A stretch of DNA of 64,000 nucleotides, taken from the NCBI GenBank assembly GCA_019636215.1, contig JAHBXZ010000006.1, positions 168,234 to 232,233 on the forward strand. The letters run 5' to 3'. A program made the translations under genes and the position numbers. The notes below the pieces were generated by a model that was not told where the DNA came from, did not search any database, and was given only the letters and a program-made list of their open reading frames with translations. Source of the stretch: Planctomycetota bacterium (GTDB taxonomy: Bacteria; Planctomycetota; UBA8742; UBA2392). Within the stretch, counting starts at the first letter, position 1. Each line of letters begins with the position of its first letter. Of this stretch, positions 24,109-34,938 are shown one piece after another.

Positions 24109-26634
24109 CTAGCCCGCCTGTACCATGGGTTTGGAAGTAATGCCTGCGGCCTGCACCTTGAACTCACCGGCGCCGCTCTTGATGGTGATGCCCGCCGCGC
24201 CAAGCTCAATCGACGTGGTGGGGTTGACCTCCAGTTTGATGCTGCTGGAAGTGATCTCGATGTTCGGCGTGGGCGGAGCCGGCGGTGCCGGCACCGGGGC
24301 CGGTGGTGCCGGCGGAGGCGTGTTGCTGGCGCGGGCCTTGATGTTGGCCACGGCGCTGGCTGCCCATGCCGCCATGCGTGCCTTGAATGAAGGATCCGGC
24401 GGCGGCGCCGGCACACCCGCCTGGAGTTTGATGTTTCCCTGGCTGGTCATGGTGACCGCGCCCTTGGACTTCAGGTTGTAGGCGCCATCGCAGTCCACAT
24501 CCTGATCCTTTTTGATGGTCAGCTTGCGGCCATCCAGGCAGACCTCGATCGCCTTTTCCTTCTTCACCTTCATGCTGATGCCGGCTTCCATGCCGATGGT
24601 AAGGCCCGCCTTGATCGCAAAGTCTGCGCCGCCCGAGATGGCAATCGCACCGCTGGCCTTGAAGTCCGCCGTGGCAGCCAGCGAGATGCCGTATGTCAGC
24701 CCCAGTTTCAGGCTGAACCACTCGCCCTGCTTGTACTCGGCACACTGCTGAGTCCATGTCCATTCACTGTTGCCGGCGATCTTTTTGTTCTCGGCGCCGT
24801 CCACGCGCAGGTTGTAGTCGCCCTTGACGTAATGGTTGAACTCGCCCTCGGTTTCCATGCGCAGGCCGTCACCGTGCTTGCACTCATCGTGGTCGGGCTC
24901 GCCGTTTTCCTTGCCCATCCGGATCTTGGTCTTGCCGTTGTCGGTGAACAGGATGATGCGGTCTTCCCCGTTCTTGCCGTCAAGAGTCAGCTTGTTCTTG
25001 GGCGTTTCCAGCGAGGCCTTCTCGGAGTCGGTGGTGGCATCAAACAGCTGCTTGATCTTCTCGTCCTTGGTGTTGATCTGAACCTGCGTGGCGCCCTGGG
25101 TGTCGTCCATGACGATCTGGGTGCCGCCGGGCGTGGCAATGCGGTTCTGGGTCGGGTTCTGGTCGCTGACTACGCTGGCGTTATCGCCGTTGAACACGGC
25201 GCCCGAAATCACGGGGCGGTCCGGGTTGCCGTCAATGTGCGTGATCATCACCTCGCTGCCTTTCAGCAGCGGGAAGTGCATGCCCTGGTTCGGCCCGGCG
25301 TAGGGTTCCTGCTTGCGGATGTACTTGCTGGCCTGGCCGGCCTGGGAACTTCCGCGATCAAAGCCCAGCTTGACCTTGTAGCGTCCCTTGGGATCCACCT
25401 GGGCATAGGGCGTGGAGGCGTTGCCACCGTCCACGGTGCCGTGCATCACGCCCTTGATCTCGGGCCACTTTGCCTTGCGCTCGGGCCGGAAAGTCAGGCT
25501 CTTGGGAATGGCCGTGAATGTATTGAAGTATGTGGCGCCGGATCCGCTGCCGGTGCCAAGACCCAGGGCCTGCGTGGCCTCGTGGTTCACCTGGACCAGC
25601 AGGTACTCCTGGTTGAACGCGCTGCGGAAGTGTTCGTCCAGTTTGAACACCAGCCCGGCACGGAAGCCGCGGCCTTCGCTGCGCCCGGAAAAGATCTGCT
25701 GGCGGCAGTTCAGCGCCTCGGCCCGCACTTTGGCCAGGTAGTTGCCGTCGGTCTTGTTGGCGTAGTGGTTGTTGTACTCATAGACCGTGCCGATGCCTTT
25801 GCTGTGCACTTCGGCCTCAGACAGCATGTCGGCCTTGGGATCCTGCCAGTTGTAGTCCTTCAGGATCACCTTCTTGGGAAGCTGACTGACCTTGCACGAG
25901 AAGTCGGTGATGACCTCTTCCTTGAACCAGTCCTCGCCTGCGGCTTCGCTGTCGCCGCCCTCTACAGACTGGCCGTCGCCGGTGCGCGGCTTGTACCGGA
26001 AGGTGTTGTCGCCCACCATGGCGCCGTAACCTTCCTTGCGGCTGGCAAACACCAGCTTCTCGTCTTCGTCTTCCTGGACGAAGTAGTAGTAAATGCCTTC
26101 GTGCTCGAGCCAGCGGTGGATGAAATCCAGGTCTGATTCCTGGTACTGGGCGATGTACTCGCGTTTGGGGCCTTTGTCGTTCACCTTGCTGATGTCGACG
26201 TTCAGCTTGTAGCCCCACGCATCTTTGGTCAGGATGTCCTTCACCACGTCAATGACGTGCATGTCCTGGAACACCGCGCTGTTCTTGGTCAGGCCGGCCT
26301 TCCACAGGCCTGGTACCAGCACCGCGCGATACTTGACCCATTCCAGCTCCTTGCCGACCTGTTCAAAACTGGCCAGCCAGCCGTGGATCTTGACGGTGGT
26401 AACGGCCAGCGTGTTTGAACCCGCGGCCTTGACCGATTTCTTGATGTGGATGGTGGCGCGCTCTTCCAGCAGCTTGGCGAAGTCCAGGTCGTTGTCCTGG
26501 CTGGCCAGCTCCAGCGTGAAGGAATAGGGCGCGCTGATGTGTTCCTGGCCGGTCAGGCCGGTGATCTGCAGCTTGTCTTCGGCCAGCGCCTTGCTGGTGA
26601 AGCGCATGACCTGGTTGGTTGCGATGCTTGGCAT
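24109..26634 (-). CDS. vgrG: T6SS spike protein VgrG
   Basis: 841 residues. Gp27-like N-terminus (FTSKALAEDKLQITGLTGQEHISAPYSFTLEL), the ESDLDFIHRWLEHEGIYYYF signature, gp5 OB-fold region (YAQVDPKGRYKVKLGFDRG), then the gp5-C/DUF2345-like segment (about 580-760) and a Pro-rich C-terminal extension (PPPPAPPAPVP) ending with further short beta-repeats. No clear toxin domain at the C-terminus, so effectors are likely separate cargo. Start ATG 26634 follows AAGGAGA. Beginning of the spike module that continues with DUF2169, pentapeptide, DUF3540 and DUF4150. Confidence 0.95.
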   Translation of the reverse strand: MPSIATNQVMRFTSKALAEDKLQITGLTGQEHISAPYSFTLELASQDNDLDFAKLLEERATIHIKKSVKAAGSNTLAVTTVKIHGWLASFEQVGKELEWVKYRAVLVPGLWKAGLTKNSAVFQDMHVIDVVKDILTKDAWGYKLNVDISKVNDKGPKREYIAQYQESDLDFIHRWLEHEGIYYYFVQEDEDEKLVFASRKEGYGAMVGDNTFRYKPRTGDGQSVEGGDSEAAGEDWFKEEVITDFSCKVSQLPKKVILKDYNWQDPKADMLSEAEVHSKGIGTVYEYNNHYANKTDGNYLAKVRAEALNCRQQIFSGRSEGRGFRAGLVFKLDEHFRSAFNQEYLLVQVNHEATQALGLGTGSGSGATYFNTFTAIPKSLTFRPERKAKWPEIKGVMHGTVDGGNASTPYAQVDPKGRYKVKLGFDRGSSQAGQASKYIRKQEPYAGPNQGMHFPLLKGSEVMITHIDGNPDRPVISGAVFNGDNASVVSDQNPTQNRIATPGGTQIVMDDTQGATQVQINTKDEKIKQLFDATTDSEKASLETPKNKLTLDGKNGEDRIILFTDNGKTKIRMGKENGEPDHDECKHGDGLRMETEGEFNHYVKGDYNLRVDGAENKKIAGNSEWTWTQQCAEYKQGEWFSLKLGLTYGISLAATADFKASGAIAISGGADFAIKAGLTIGMEAGISMKVKKEKAIEVCLDGRKLTIKKDQDVDCDGAYNLKSKGAVTMTSQGNIKLQAGVPAPPPDPSFKARMAAWAASAVANIKARASNTPPPAPPAPVPAPPAPPTPNIEITSSSIKLEVNPTTSIELGAAGITIKSGAGEFKVQAAGITSKPMVQAG

Positions 26635-26692
26635 GGCATGTCTCCTTGCGTGCTGAAGCAGATCCACAGGCGGGAAGCGACCCCCGCCGTGC

Positions 26693-29452
26693 CTAGCTGG
26701 TAAACCGGAACTCGAACTCTCCGCCTGCGCCGATACCCACGTTCATGGCCGCAGGCATCTGGCCTTCGCTCATTTTCTGCAGCAACTGCGTGCTCATCTG
26801 CGGCAACAGGTTGCCGCGGATGATGTGGTCAATGTTGCGGGCGCCGGTTTCGACTTCTTTGCAGCGGTCCGCGATTGCCTGGGTGACCGCCGGGTCGAAC
26901 ACAATCTTCATGTCGTGCGTGGCGGCCATGCGCTTGACGATCTTGTTCAGCTTCAGGTCCGTGATCATCTTCATGGCGGACTGGTCAATCGTGTAGAACG
27001 GCAGGATCGTCATGCGCGCCAGCAGGGCGGGCTTGAAGTGCGCGCTGAGCTTGGGACGGATCAGGCCCACCAGCTGGTCCATATCGGGGCGCTCGCCGTC
27101 GCTGCAGGCCTCGGTGATGATGTCGGTGGCGAGGTTGCTGGTCAGGAAGATGACGGTGTTCTTGAAGTCGATCTCACGGCCTTCGCCGTCGTTCAGCATG
27201 CCCTTGTCAAACACCTGGTAAAACAGGTTCATTACGTCCAGGTCAGCCTTCTCAACTTCATCAAGCAGCACCACCGAATAGGGGCGCTGGCGCACGGCCT
27301 CGGTGAGCTGGCCGCCTTCGCCGTAACCGACGTAGCCCGGCGGGCTTCCGATCAGGCGCGAAACGGTGTGCTTTTCCTGGTACTCGGACATGTTGATGGT
27401 GGTCATGAAGCGCTCGCCGCCGAACAGCAGGTCGGCCACGGCCAGGGCTGTCTCCGTTTTGCCGACACCGCTGGGCCCGACAAACAGGCACACGCCGATC
27501 GGCGCGTCGGGGTTGCCAAGGCCGGCCTTGCTGGCGCGGATGGTGGTGGCAATGGACTTCATTACGTGGTCCTGGCCCTTCACGCGGCGGGTCAGTTCCT
27601 GCTCCATGGTCAGCAGGCGGGTTGCCTGGTCGGCGACCATGTTGCCGACCGGGATGCCCGTCCAGTCACCGACGACCTTGGCAACGACTTCGCTGGTGAC
27701 TTCCACGGGAACCAGCGGGTCCTTGCCCTGGAGTTCCTTCAAGTTCACGAGCTCTTTTTCGAACATCTGCTTCAACGCGTCGGCGTCGTCGGGCAAGTCG
27801 TACTTCGGCGCCGCGGCAACTGCACCCGTCGCTTGCGCTCCGGGCTCCTGTTTTCTGGACTTGGTTTCCTTGGATTTGACTTTGGTTTCCTTCTTGCCCG
27901 CTTCGGCCTTGCCGCCGGCGGCTTTGGCCAGCACTTCGTTCAGCTTGTTGCGGATGGCCACAACCAGGTGCGCCTGGTCGCGTTCCTTGTTCCAGCGCAG
28001 CTTGAACTTGTCGGCCTTTGCCTGGGTGTCCTTGATGCAGTCCTCGAGTTCCTTGACCGCGTCGGGGTCCTTCATGCCGCCGGTGTCGGCATCACGCTTG
28101 AGAGCCGCCAGCGTCCGGTTGTCGGTCTCGATACTGCGTTCCATATCCTGCAGTTCGGCCGGCTTGGAAATGAACGCCACCTTCACGCGCGCGGCAGCCG
28201 TATCCACCAGGTCAATGCCCTTGTCGGGCTGCTGGCGGCCGGCGATGTAGCGTGTGCCAAGTTCCGCGGCCGCCACCAGTGCCTCGTCGCGAATGACGAC
28301 GTTGTGGGCCTTTTCATAGTTCGCGCGCAGGCCGCGCAGCATGGTGGCCGTCAGTTCGGCACTGGGCTCATCAAGCTTCACCAGCTGGAATCGACGGGCC
28401 AGGGCCGCGTCCTTTTCGAAGTACTTCTTGTATTCCGACCAGGTGGTGGCGGCGACGGTGCGCAGCTCGCCGCGCGCCAGGGCAGGCTTGAGCAACTGGC
28501 CCGCGTCGTTGGTGCCCGCAGCGCCGCCGGCACCGATCAGCGTGTGGGCTTCGTCAATGAACAGGATCAGCGGCTTGGGGCTGGCCTTGACTTCGTCAAT
28601 CACGCCCTTTAGGCGCTTTTCAAACTCGCCCTTGACGCTGGCACCGGCCTGCAGCAGGCCCACATCCAGCCCGATCACGTCGCAGTTCTGAAGCTGTTCG
28701 GGCACGTCGCCTTCCACAATGCGCAGGGCAAGACCCTCGACCACGGCGCTCTTGCCCACACCCGGTTCGCCGACGCAGATCGGGTTGTTTTTGCGGCGTC
28801 GGGCCAGGATGTCGATCATCTGGCGGATTTCCTTGTCGCGCCCGAACACCGGGTCAAGCTCGCCCTTGCGGGCGCGTTCGGTGAAGTTCTGGCAGAACTT
28901 GGCCAGCGCGCCGTCGCCGCTGGGCGCGCCCTGCTGGCCTGGGGTGCTTTCGGCACCCTTGGCCGCAGCCGCGGCGGTTTCGTAGCTGGCCTTGGTCAGG
29001 GCCAGGAAGTTCTTCTTGATTTCACCGGCGTTGATCTCGGACAGCAGGTCAATGTAGTCGCCACCGGCCAGCCGCGAGGCGCCGGCCACCAGCGCGTGAA
29101 GCAGGTTGCCGCTGCGGATTTCGGCTTGGCCGAAGTCCAGGCTTGCCGAAAGCCAGGCGTTCTGGAACCAGGTGGAAAGCAGCGGGCTGAACACCGGGCG
29201 GCCCTGGTTGCCGGTCTTTAGCCTGTCGATGTCGCGCGTCAGGGCCTTCTGGAACTGGCCCAGGTCCACGTTGAGCTTGCCAAGCATCTGCTGCACGTCG
29301 GCACTGGGGTCGTCACACAGTGCCTGCAGCATGTGCTCGACGGTGACTTCATGGTTCGTGCGCGAAACGCAGTTACCCGCGGCTGATTCCAGCGCCTTGG
29401 TGCAGAAGCGGTTCAGCTTGCCCACCAGTGATTTGATTTCAACCTCTGCCAT
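26693..29452 (-). CDS. clpV: T6SS contractile-sheath disassembly ATPase ClpV (TssH)
   Basis: 919 residues. Two AAA+ domains: D1 with Walker [10 protein letters not shown] and Walker [11 protein letters not shown]2 with [19 protein letters not shown] and the pore/Arg-finger region. N-terminal Clp-N repeat ([19 protein letters not shown]) binds the TssC sheath peptide. Between D1 and D2 is a Lys/Glu-rich, low-complexity insert ([19 protein letters not shown]), longer than usual. Recycles contracted sheath. Start ATG 29452 follows GGATGGAAAC; the tssG stop overlaps it by 14 bases. Confidence 0.96.
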   Translation of the reverse strand: MAEVEIKSLVGKLNRFCTKALESAAGNCVSRTNHEVTVEHMLQALCDDPSADVQQMLGKLNVDLGQFQKALTRDIDRLKTGNQGRPVFSPLLSTWFQNAWLSASLDFGQAEIRSGNLLHALVAGASRLAGGDYIDLLSEINAGEIKKNFLALTKASYETAAAAAKGAESTPGQQGAPSGDGALAKFCQNFTERARKGELDPVFGRDKEIRQMIDILARRRKNNPICVGEPGVGKSAVVEGLALRIVEGDVPEQLQNCDVIGLDVGLLQAGASVKGEFEKRLKGVIDEVKASPKPLILFIDEAHTLIGAGGAAGTNDAGQLLKPALARGELRTVAATTWSEYKKYFEKDAALARRFQLVKLDEPSAELTATMLRGLRANYEKAHNVVIRDEALVAAAELGTRYIAGRQQPDKGIDLVDTAAARVKVAFISKPAELQDMERSIETDNRTLAALKRDADTGGMKDPDAVKELEDCIKDTQAKADKFKLRWNKERDQAHLVVAIRNKLNEVLAKAAGGKAEAGKKETKVKSKETKSRKQEPGAQATGAVAAAPKYDLPDDADALKQMFEKELVNLKELQGKDPLVPVEVTSEVVAKVVGDWTGIPVGNMVADQATRLLTMEQELTRRVKGQDHVMKSIATTIRASKAGLGNPDAPIGVCLFVGPSGVGKTETALAVADLLFGGERFMTTINMSEYQEKHTVSRLIGSPPGYVGYGEGGQLTEAVRQRPYSVVLLDEVEKADLDVMNLFYQVFDKGMLNDGEGREIDFKNTVIFLTSNLATDIITEACSDGERPDMDQLVGLIRPKLSAHFKPALLARMTILPFYTIDQSAMKMITDLKLNKIVKRMAATHDMKIVFDPAVTQAIADRCKEVETGARNIDHIIRGNLLPQMSTQLLQKMSEGQMPAAMNVGIGAGGEFEFRFTS

Positions 29453-30479
29453 GTTTCCATCCCTCAAAGCGGAACGTCACGGTCCGGTCCTGGCCGCCAC
29501 TCTGGCCCAGCCACGACGAGTACCCAAGCCGATGCAGGGGGTTTCCAACCTGCAGCGGGGGCGTAACGCCACCGCGCAGGATTACGGTTACTTCGTAGTC
29601 CAGGCCGTCCACGTTGAACAGGTCCACCAGCTCATTGAGCTGGGCCATGCTGTCACGGTCGGGCATGAACTCGAGGTAGTCTTCAAAAGCCAGCGGGCCT
29701 ACCGCGATGCCGAAGTTGCCGGCGCGGTCTACAACGGCCTGGCCAAGGCTGAGGTCCTGTCCCAGGCGCGAGTTGGCGCGCCCCAGGCGGCATTGCTGCT
29801 GAATGTCGATCTGCTTGGCCCGGGCCAGGCATTGGCTGAGGCGAACTTCGCCTTCCGGGAAGTGATCGGCCAGGATCGCGCGCAGGGATTCCGCGCTGCG
29901 CGGCCGCTGGGTCAGCAGCCCGGCGTAGGCCAGAATGCGCCCGGCGGGCAGATGCTGGTCGCCGGGCAGCCAGTTCAGGTTCGCGCCGACCAGCGCCAGC
30001 AGCCTCGAGCTGTAGAAGTCGCGCCCGCGCGGGTCGTACTGGACTGTGTGGCGGTACTTTTCCCAGGCGCGGTACAGCAGCGACAGCAGACGGTGATGGA
30101 AGAGGTCCAGAAATCCGCGCACTACGCCGGTTTCGTCGCCCTGGTATTCGTCGCGCAGCAGGTCTTCGGTGTAGAACGTGGGCAGCGGCGACGACGGCCC
30201 GTACAGGCCCATGAAGTTGACATCAAGGTGCCAGCGGGTGCCGCCGTCGGCCATTTCGGTCTGGCGCACCGCTGCCAGGTCTGACGGCGGGAACCCCAGC
30301 GACAGGTTCGGACGCAGCCGGGCGCGTTCGCGTTCCACGGGCCCCTGAAAGCCCAGTTTCGGGGCCTCAGGGTCAAGGGCGTGCAGCAGCCGGACAGCCT
30401 GGAAGAAGGAGAAGTGGTGCCCTTCCTCTGCCAGTTGTTCGACTACAGGATCGCCTGATTGCCGATCCGCGCCGGCCAT
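29439..30479 (-). CDS. tssG: T6SS baseplate protein TssG
   Basis: 346 residues. Seen: FFQAVRLLHAL, RPNLSLGFPPSDLAAV, FMGLYGPSSPLPTFYTEDLL, FLDLFHHRLLSLLYRAWEKY and the C-terminal LGYSSWLG. These are the core of the TssG baseplate wedge. ATG 30479 overlaps the upstream tssF end by 37 bases, and the TssG end overlaps clpV, typical of coupled wedge genes. Confidence 0.93.
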   Translation of the reverse strand: MAGADRQSGDPVVEQLAEEGHHFSFFQAVRLLHALDPEAPKLGFQGPVERERARLRPNLSLGFPPSDLAAVRQTEMADGGTRWHLDVNFMGLYGPSSPLPTFYTEDLLRDEYQGDETGVVRGFLDLFHHRLLSLLYRAWEKYRHTVQYDPRGRDFYSSRLLALVGANLNWLPGDQHLPAGRILAYAGLLTQRPRSAESLRAILADHFPEGEVRLSQCLARAKQIDIQQQCRLGRANSRLGQDLSLGQAVVDRAGNFGIAVGPLAFEDYLEFMPDRDSMAQLNELVDLFNVDGLDYEVTVILRGGVTPPLQVGNPLHRLGYSSWLGQSGGQDRTVTFRFEGWKHGRG

Positions 30480-32185
30480 GGGTATACCTCTGTAAGTTTG
30501 GCGCCTGTCACCGACAGGCGTGAAAAACTGTTCAGGCTTACGTACTGCGCAAAGAACACATCCAGCACCGAGCCAAAAAGAAACAGCTCGCCTTCTCCGC
30601 CCAGCAGGTCTTCGTCCAGCGTCAGCGACACATCCAGGCCGCGCACCGGCAGCCCCTGCATCAGCACCGATGCCGGGCGCCCGCTGACTGCCTTGATGCC
30701 TTCCAGCATGCGGTTGTGGGATTGCTCGGCCTGGCGGTCGACGTTGGCCCGGAAGTTGTACAGGCCGACAACCGCGCGCAAGGCGTCCACACTCAGCAGT
30801 GACGTGTAGTTCAGGCTGAGGTGCGCCACCAGCCGCCACAGCAGGTCATCCTTCAGCGGTGCGGGCACGGTGGGTGTGGGGCGGCCGATGCTGCGAAAGC
30901 CCGCAAACAAGGGGCTGCTTTGCGTTTTGTGGTTGATCTCGCCGGCTTCCAGGCGCGCTGGCAGAACGCCGTTGGTGCAGGTCAGTTCAATGCTGGCGGT
31001 TTCAATGTTCGGGCGATCGGCCCCGGCCGGCGGGTCAATGAAGGTGATTGCCAGGCGCTGGGCGCTGCCCACCAGCGGCGGGTTGCGGCGCACGCTGTAG
31101 TAGCTCTGGTTGCGGCCTCCGCCGCGGGGCAGCTTGAACTGCGGCCGGAACTCGCGCACCTCGGCCGTGCCCACCACCAGGCCGCTGACTTTGTCGACAC
31201 TGAAGATCTCGTAATGCTGCGGATTCTCGGCCGTGGGCCGCAGCGGGAACTCGGTGCGGGTGCGGTCCAGTCGCACCGGGTCAGCATCGTGCGGAAACAG
31301 GTTGATCGCGGGCGTGCAGTTCAGCAGCAGGTTGGCCTTGCTGACCGGCGGCATGTTCTCGGGCAGGCGCGCAAGCTCTATCTCCACGGTGAATGACCTG
31401 GCACCCGCAAAACCCGCCAGCGGCGCCAGCCCGCCAAGGTCAACATACATGAACTTCTGCGGGCAGCAGTAGTACTCCTGCAACAGTCGGAACCCGGAAA
31501 ACGAAGGCCCGGGGCCGCGCAGTACCGCGTGCTCGTCGGCAAACCCGACGGGCGACACAGCCGATGCCGGCAGTTCAAACGCCCGGCCAGGGGTTGCGCC
31601 GTCGCGCACCACAATGCGCTTTACGTTGCGGTTAAGGGCCAGGTACAGCGGCCGGGTGACCGCGGGTTCGCCGGCCAGGTGAAAGCGGATGCGCGGGATG
31701 TTCAGCTTGTCCAGCGGCAGCTTTCCCGGCAGGTCAAAGGCCAGCGTCAGGCGCGGTGGCGATTCGCGGCGCAGTTCCGCGTTGCGAAGCTCCAGCGGCA
31801 GCAGATCCATCCGGTAGCAGGTGGCAAATCGGCAGCGGGTGCCGTCTACGGGTACGCTGTCCACAAACACGCCGGCCTCAATCGGGCTGACTTCGCCGGT
31901 GGCCGTTGCCGTGGGAAAGAACTGGATGGTTGCTGTGGCGGGTACCGGCCGCAGGTAGTGCGGCCAGAACATCTCCACCAGGCTGTGGGTGAGCTCGGGC
32001 AGTTCGTCATCAAGCTTCTGGCGCAGACGGGCGGTAAGAAACGCCACGCCCTCAAGCATGCGTTCCACGTCCGGGTCGGCGCCGGGCTCGGCCAGAAACC
32101 GTGCGGCCTCGGGGTTGGCCTCGGCAAATTCGCGGCCGGACTCGCGCAGGTACAGCAGTTCGTCCTGGTAATACTTGTTGAACAT
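30443..32185 (-). CDS. tssF: T6SS baseplate protein TssF
   Basis: 580 residues. Begins MFNKYYQDELLYLRESGREFAEANP, with VERMLEGVAFLTARLRQKLDDELPELTHSLVEMFWPHYLRP, the diagnostic TssF start; ends with LYLFGSVLDVFFAQYVSLNSFSRL-like helices. Partner of TssG in the wedge. Upstream tssE ends 47 bases before it. Confidence 0.95.
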   Translation of the reverse strand: MFNKYYQDELLYLRESGREFAEANPEAARFLAEPGADPDVERMLEGVAFLTARLRQKLDDELPELTHSLVEMFWPHYLRPVPATATIQFFPTATATGEVSPIEAGVFVDSVPVDGTRCRFATCYRMDLLPLELRNAELRRESPPRLTLAFDLPGKLPLDKLNIPRIRFHLAGEPAVTRPLYLALNRNVKRIVVRDGATPGRAFELPASAVSPVGFADEHAVLRGPGPSFSGFRLLQEYYCCPQKFMYVDLGGLAPLAGFAGARSFTVEIELARLPENMPPVSKANLLLNCTPAINLFPHDADPVRLDRTRTEFPLRPTAENPQHYEIFSVDKVSGLVVGTAEVREFRPQFKLPRGGGRNQSYYSVRRNPPLVGSAQRLAITFIDPPAGADRPNIETASIELTCTNGVLPARLEAGEINHKTQSSPLFAGFRSIGRPTPTVPAPLKDDLLWRLVAHLSLNYTSLLSVDALRAVVGLYNFRANVDRQAEQSHNRMLEGIKAVSGRPASVLMQGLPVRGLDVSLTLDEDLLGGEGELFLFGSVLDVFFAQYVSLNSFSRLSVTGAKLTEVYPWPARIGNQAIL

Positions 32186-32232
32186 GGCCGGTCCGCGCCT
32201 CGTTCCGCGGGCACCATGCCACGCGGGCTGTG

Positions 32233-32649
32233 TTACGCCGTCATTTCGATGTGGCCTGACGGGTCAATCAACGTGTCAAAGCGAATCTGCCGCTGGTCGG
32301 TGGCGGTGGCAAGCGTGCCACTGACCTGAAAGCGCACAGCAAGCCGGTTGTCGTCGCTTTCCAGTTGCATGATCTGGACATCGCGCAGGCGCGGCTCGTA
32401 CTTCTCAATGCACTGGCGCACGGCCTTCTGGATCTGCCCGATTGACTCGGGGTAACCCTGGGCAATCTCGCTGGGTGGCGGAATGCCGAAGTCCATCTGC
32501 GCCGGCGCCTGGCCGCTGCGGGTGTTCAGGATGCGTTCCAGATTGCGCACGATCGACGCCAGCAGGGCAGTGTGATCCTCCCGCGTGGACCGGGCGGCAT
32601 CGCCGTCGGGCCTGCGCAGGCGTTCAAACAGTGTCTTGTGCTGGAACAC
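32233..32649 (-). CDS. tssE: T6SS baseplate protein TssE (gp25-like)
   Basis: 138 residues from GTG 32649, which has GGAAAGG at a good distance. Residues begin MFQHKTLFERLRRP, then ASIVRNLERILNTRSG and YPESIGQIQKAVRQCIEKYEPRLRDVQIM, the gp25/TssE lysozyme-like core that links wedge and hub. An ATG at 32715 in the same frame would add 22 basic residues with no ribosome site and only six bases after the Hcp stop; I prefer the GTG, but the longer form cannot be excluded. Confidence 0.88.
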   Translation of the reverse strand: MFQHKTLFERLRRPDGDAARSTREDHTALLASIVRNLERILNTRSGQAPAQMDFGIPPPSEIAQGYPESIGQIQKAVRQCIEKYEPRLRDVQIMQLESDDNRLAVRFQVSGTLATATDQRQIRFDTLIDPSGHIEMTA

Positions 32650-32720
32650 GTCGCCCTTTCCACGGCGACGGCGGGCGAGCCTGCCCTGATGGGCCGCCCA
32701 CCCGCCGCGCCGCATGTCGA

Positions 32721-33194
32721 CTACGCGTCAGGCTGGCTGAAGTCGAAGGTCGTGGGTACCTGGCCGCCGCTGATCCAGGTCCATTCGATGATCTTGTAGG
32801 CGAACCCGATCTGGTCCAGGTGGCTGAACACTTCGGCGTTGTCGTGCGGCATGAACGGCCGGGCCGAAACCACGCGGCAGTCCTTGAGCTTGATGCTGAA
32901 GTACTTCTCGCTGCCGCCGTCCTTGGGGTTGTCGCGCCAGAACTCGAGCTCGACTTCCTTCACCTTCTTCTTCTTGGCCAGTGCCTCGTAGAGCTTGGGC
33001 GAGGCCTTGTCGAGTTCCTTCATGATCGTGAACTCGCCGTGGGTGGGCTCGCCGCGACCCTTGTTTTCACGCATGTCAAACGGGTACTTCATCTCGTGGG
33101 AGAAGCCGCGAACGTCGCACCAATCCTTGTGGTCCTTGTCGCTGCTGCTGCCCGGGATGTCCGCGATCTTCATGAACACTTTCATGCTGGCCAT
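32721..33194 (-). CDS. hcp: T6SS inner-tube protein Hcp (TssD)
   Basis: 157 residues. Hcp-type tube subunit: VFMKIADIPGSSSDKDHKDWCDVRGFSHEM, GEFTIMKELDKASPKLYEAL and YKIIEWTWISGGQ. Hexameric rings form the inner tube and carry small effectors. 151 bases separate it from tssC, a place where its own strong promoter could lie, as Hcp is made in excess. Confidence 0.94.
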   Translation of the reverse strand: MASMKVFMKIADIPGSSSDKDHKDWCDVRGFSHEMKYPFDMRENKGRGEPTHGEFTIMKELDKASPKLYEALAKKKKVKEVELEFWRDNPKDGGSEKYFSIKLKDCRVVSARPFMPHDNAEVFSHLDQIGFAYKIIEWTWISGGQVPTTFDFSQPDA

Positions 33195-33344
33195 GGCTCG
33201 TTCTCCGTTGTGTTAGAAATCCAGCTTCGGTTAGGTTTCTGTTTTGTTGCCCCGTCCGTTCGGGACACTCGAAAGGTATCCCGCCATCGTGCGACCCTAA
33301 AGAATGATGGGCCCAAGACCCGAACGTAAAATTTGTAAAATATC

Positions 33345-34826
33345 TTACTTCTTGTCGAGTTTTCCGACCAAGCCCAAGGTGAAGAAGGCGCCCATGTACT
33401 TGAAGTGCGGCCGAACCTGCATGCCGACCTTGTACCAGCCGGCCTCTCCGGGCACGTCCTCGACCGTAATCTCTGCGCTGCGAAGCGGGCAGCGCGAGCG
33501 AATCGCCGGGCTGGGGTTGTCCGTGTCGGCCACATACTGGCCGATCCACTTGTTCAGTTCGCGGGCCAGGTCGCCCTTTTCCTTCCATGAACCGATCTGT
33601 TCGCGCTGGAGCACCTTGATGTAGTGCGCCAGGCGGTTGACGATGAACAGGTATGGCAACTGCGTGCCCAGGCGGTAGTTCAACTCTGCAGCCTTGCCTT
33701 CAGCACTCTGGCCGAACGTCTTGGGTTTCTGGCAGCTGTTGGCACTGAAGAAACAGGCGTTGTCGCTGCCCTTGCGCATGGTCAGGCCGATGAAGCCCTG
33801 TTCTGACAGCTCATACTCGCGGCGTTCGCTGATCTGCACTTCGGTCGGGATCTTGGTCTGGGTTTCGCCCATGGCCTCGAAGTTGTGCAGCGGCAGGTCA
33901 TCGACGGTGCCGCCGTTTTCCGGCCCGATGATGTTCGGGCACCAGCGGAACTTGGCAAAGCTTTCCGTCAGGCGCGTAGCAAACGCAAAGGCCGTGTTAC
34001 CCCACAAGTAGTGGTCGTGGCTGTCCTTGACACTCTCCTGGTAGTTGAATGCCTTGACCGGCTTGGTATCCGGCCCATAGGGCAGTCGCAGCAGAAAGCG
34101 CGGGCATGTAAGGCCGACACTGCGCGAATCTTCGCTTTCCCGGAATGCCTGCCACTTGGTGTACTGCGGGCCTTCCTGGATCGATTTGAGGTCTTTGAGG
34201 TTTGGCAGCCCCTGGTAACTATCCAGGCCGAAAAACTTGGGCCCGGCGGCGGCAATGAACGGCGCATGGGACATGGTTGCGACGGCGGCAATCTTGGAAA
34301 GCAGCCCGACATCCTGCGGGCCGGGGCCGAAGTCGTAGTTGCCGATGATGGCGCCGTAGGGCTGGCCGCCAAACGTGCCGTACTCGCTGGTGTAGACGTG
34401 CTTGTACATGCCCGATTTGACCAGCTCGGGTGAGTCCTCGAAGTCTTCCTGCAGCTGCTCTTTGCTGATGTTAAGCACCTCGAGCTTCACGTTTTCACGG
34501 AAGTCCGTGCGATCCACCAGCATCTTCAGGCCACGCCAGGCGCTTTCCAGTTTCTGCACCTGCGGGTGGTGCAGAATCTCGTCGACCTGCTGGCTGAGCT
34601 TGAGGTCCAGCTCGGCGATCATGGAGTCCACGGCGGCCTTGTCGGCCTTGGCGAACTTGGCACCGGGGGCCAGGATTTCCTTCAGGAACGCCTGGACGCC
34701 CAGCTTGGCGACGTCGTAGCCCTCGTCGCCGGGCGCCATCTTGGAGTTCTGCATGATCTCTTCGAGCAGCGACCCCTCCTGGGCCTGTGCCTCGGCTGCC
34801 TGTTTCTGCTTGTCAGCTTCTGCCAT
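33345..34826 (-). CDS. tssC: T6SS sheath protein TssC
   Basis: 493 residues. Long TssC form: LESAWRGLKMLVDRTDF, LLSKIAAVATMSHAPFIAAAGP, SEYGTFGGQPYGAIIG, LNYRLGTQLPYLFIVNRLAHY, and the N-terminal helix that interacts with ClpV. Builds the contractile sheath with TssB. Confidence 0.95.
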   Translation of the reverse strand: MAEADKQKQAAEAQAQEGSLLEEIMQNSKMAPGDEGYDVAKLGVQAFLKEILAPGAKFAKADKAAVDSMIAELDLKLSQQVDEILHHPQVQKLESAWRGLKMLVDRTDFRENVKLEVLNISKEQLQEDFEDSPELVKSGMYKHVYTSEYGTFGGQPYGAIIGNYDFGPGPQDVGLLSKIAAVATMSHAPFIAAAGPKFFGLDSYQGLPNLKDLKSIQEGPQYTKWQAFRESEDSRSVGLTCPRFLLRLPYGPDTKPVKAFNYQESVKDSHDHYLWGNTAFAFATRLTESFAKFRWCPNIIGPENGGTVDDLPLHNFEAMGETQTKIPTEVQISERREYELSEQGFIGLTMRKGSDNACFFSANSCQKPKTFGQSAEGKAAELNYRLGTQLPYLFIVNRLAHYIKVLQREQIGSWKEKGDLARELNKWIGQYVADTDNPSPAIRSRCPLRSAEITVEDVPGEAGWYKVGMQVRPHFKYMGAFFTLGLVGKLDKK

Positions 34827-34938
34827 GGGTCATTCTCCGTTTGGCGCAAACCGGTCGCTGTGCGCCGGCAAGCGCCCTTCAAGTACGTTTTTTAATCCTG
34901 CCCGGCGCATGGTTCGCGCGCGCCGGCAACGCCCGCAG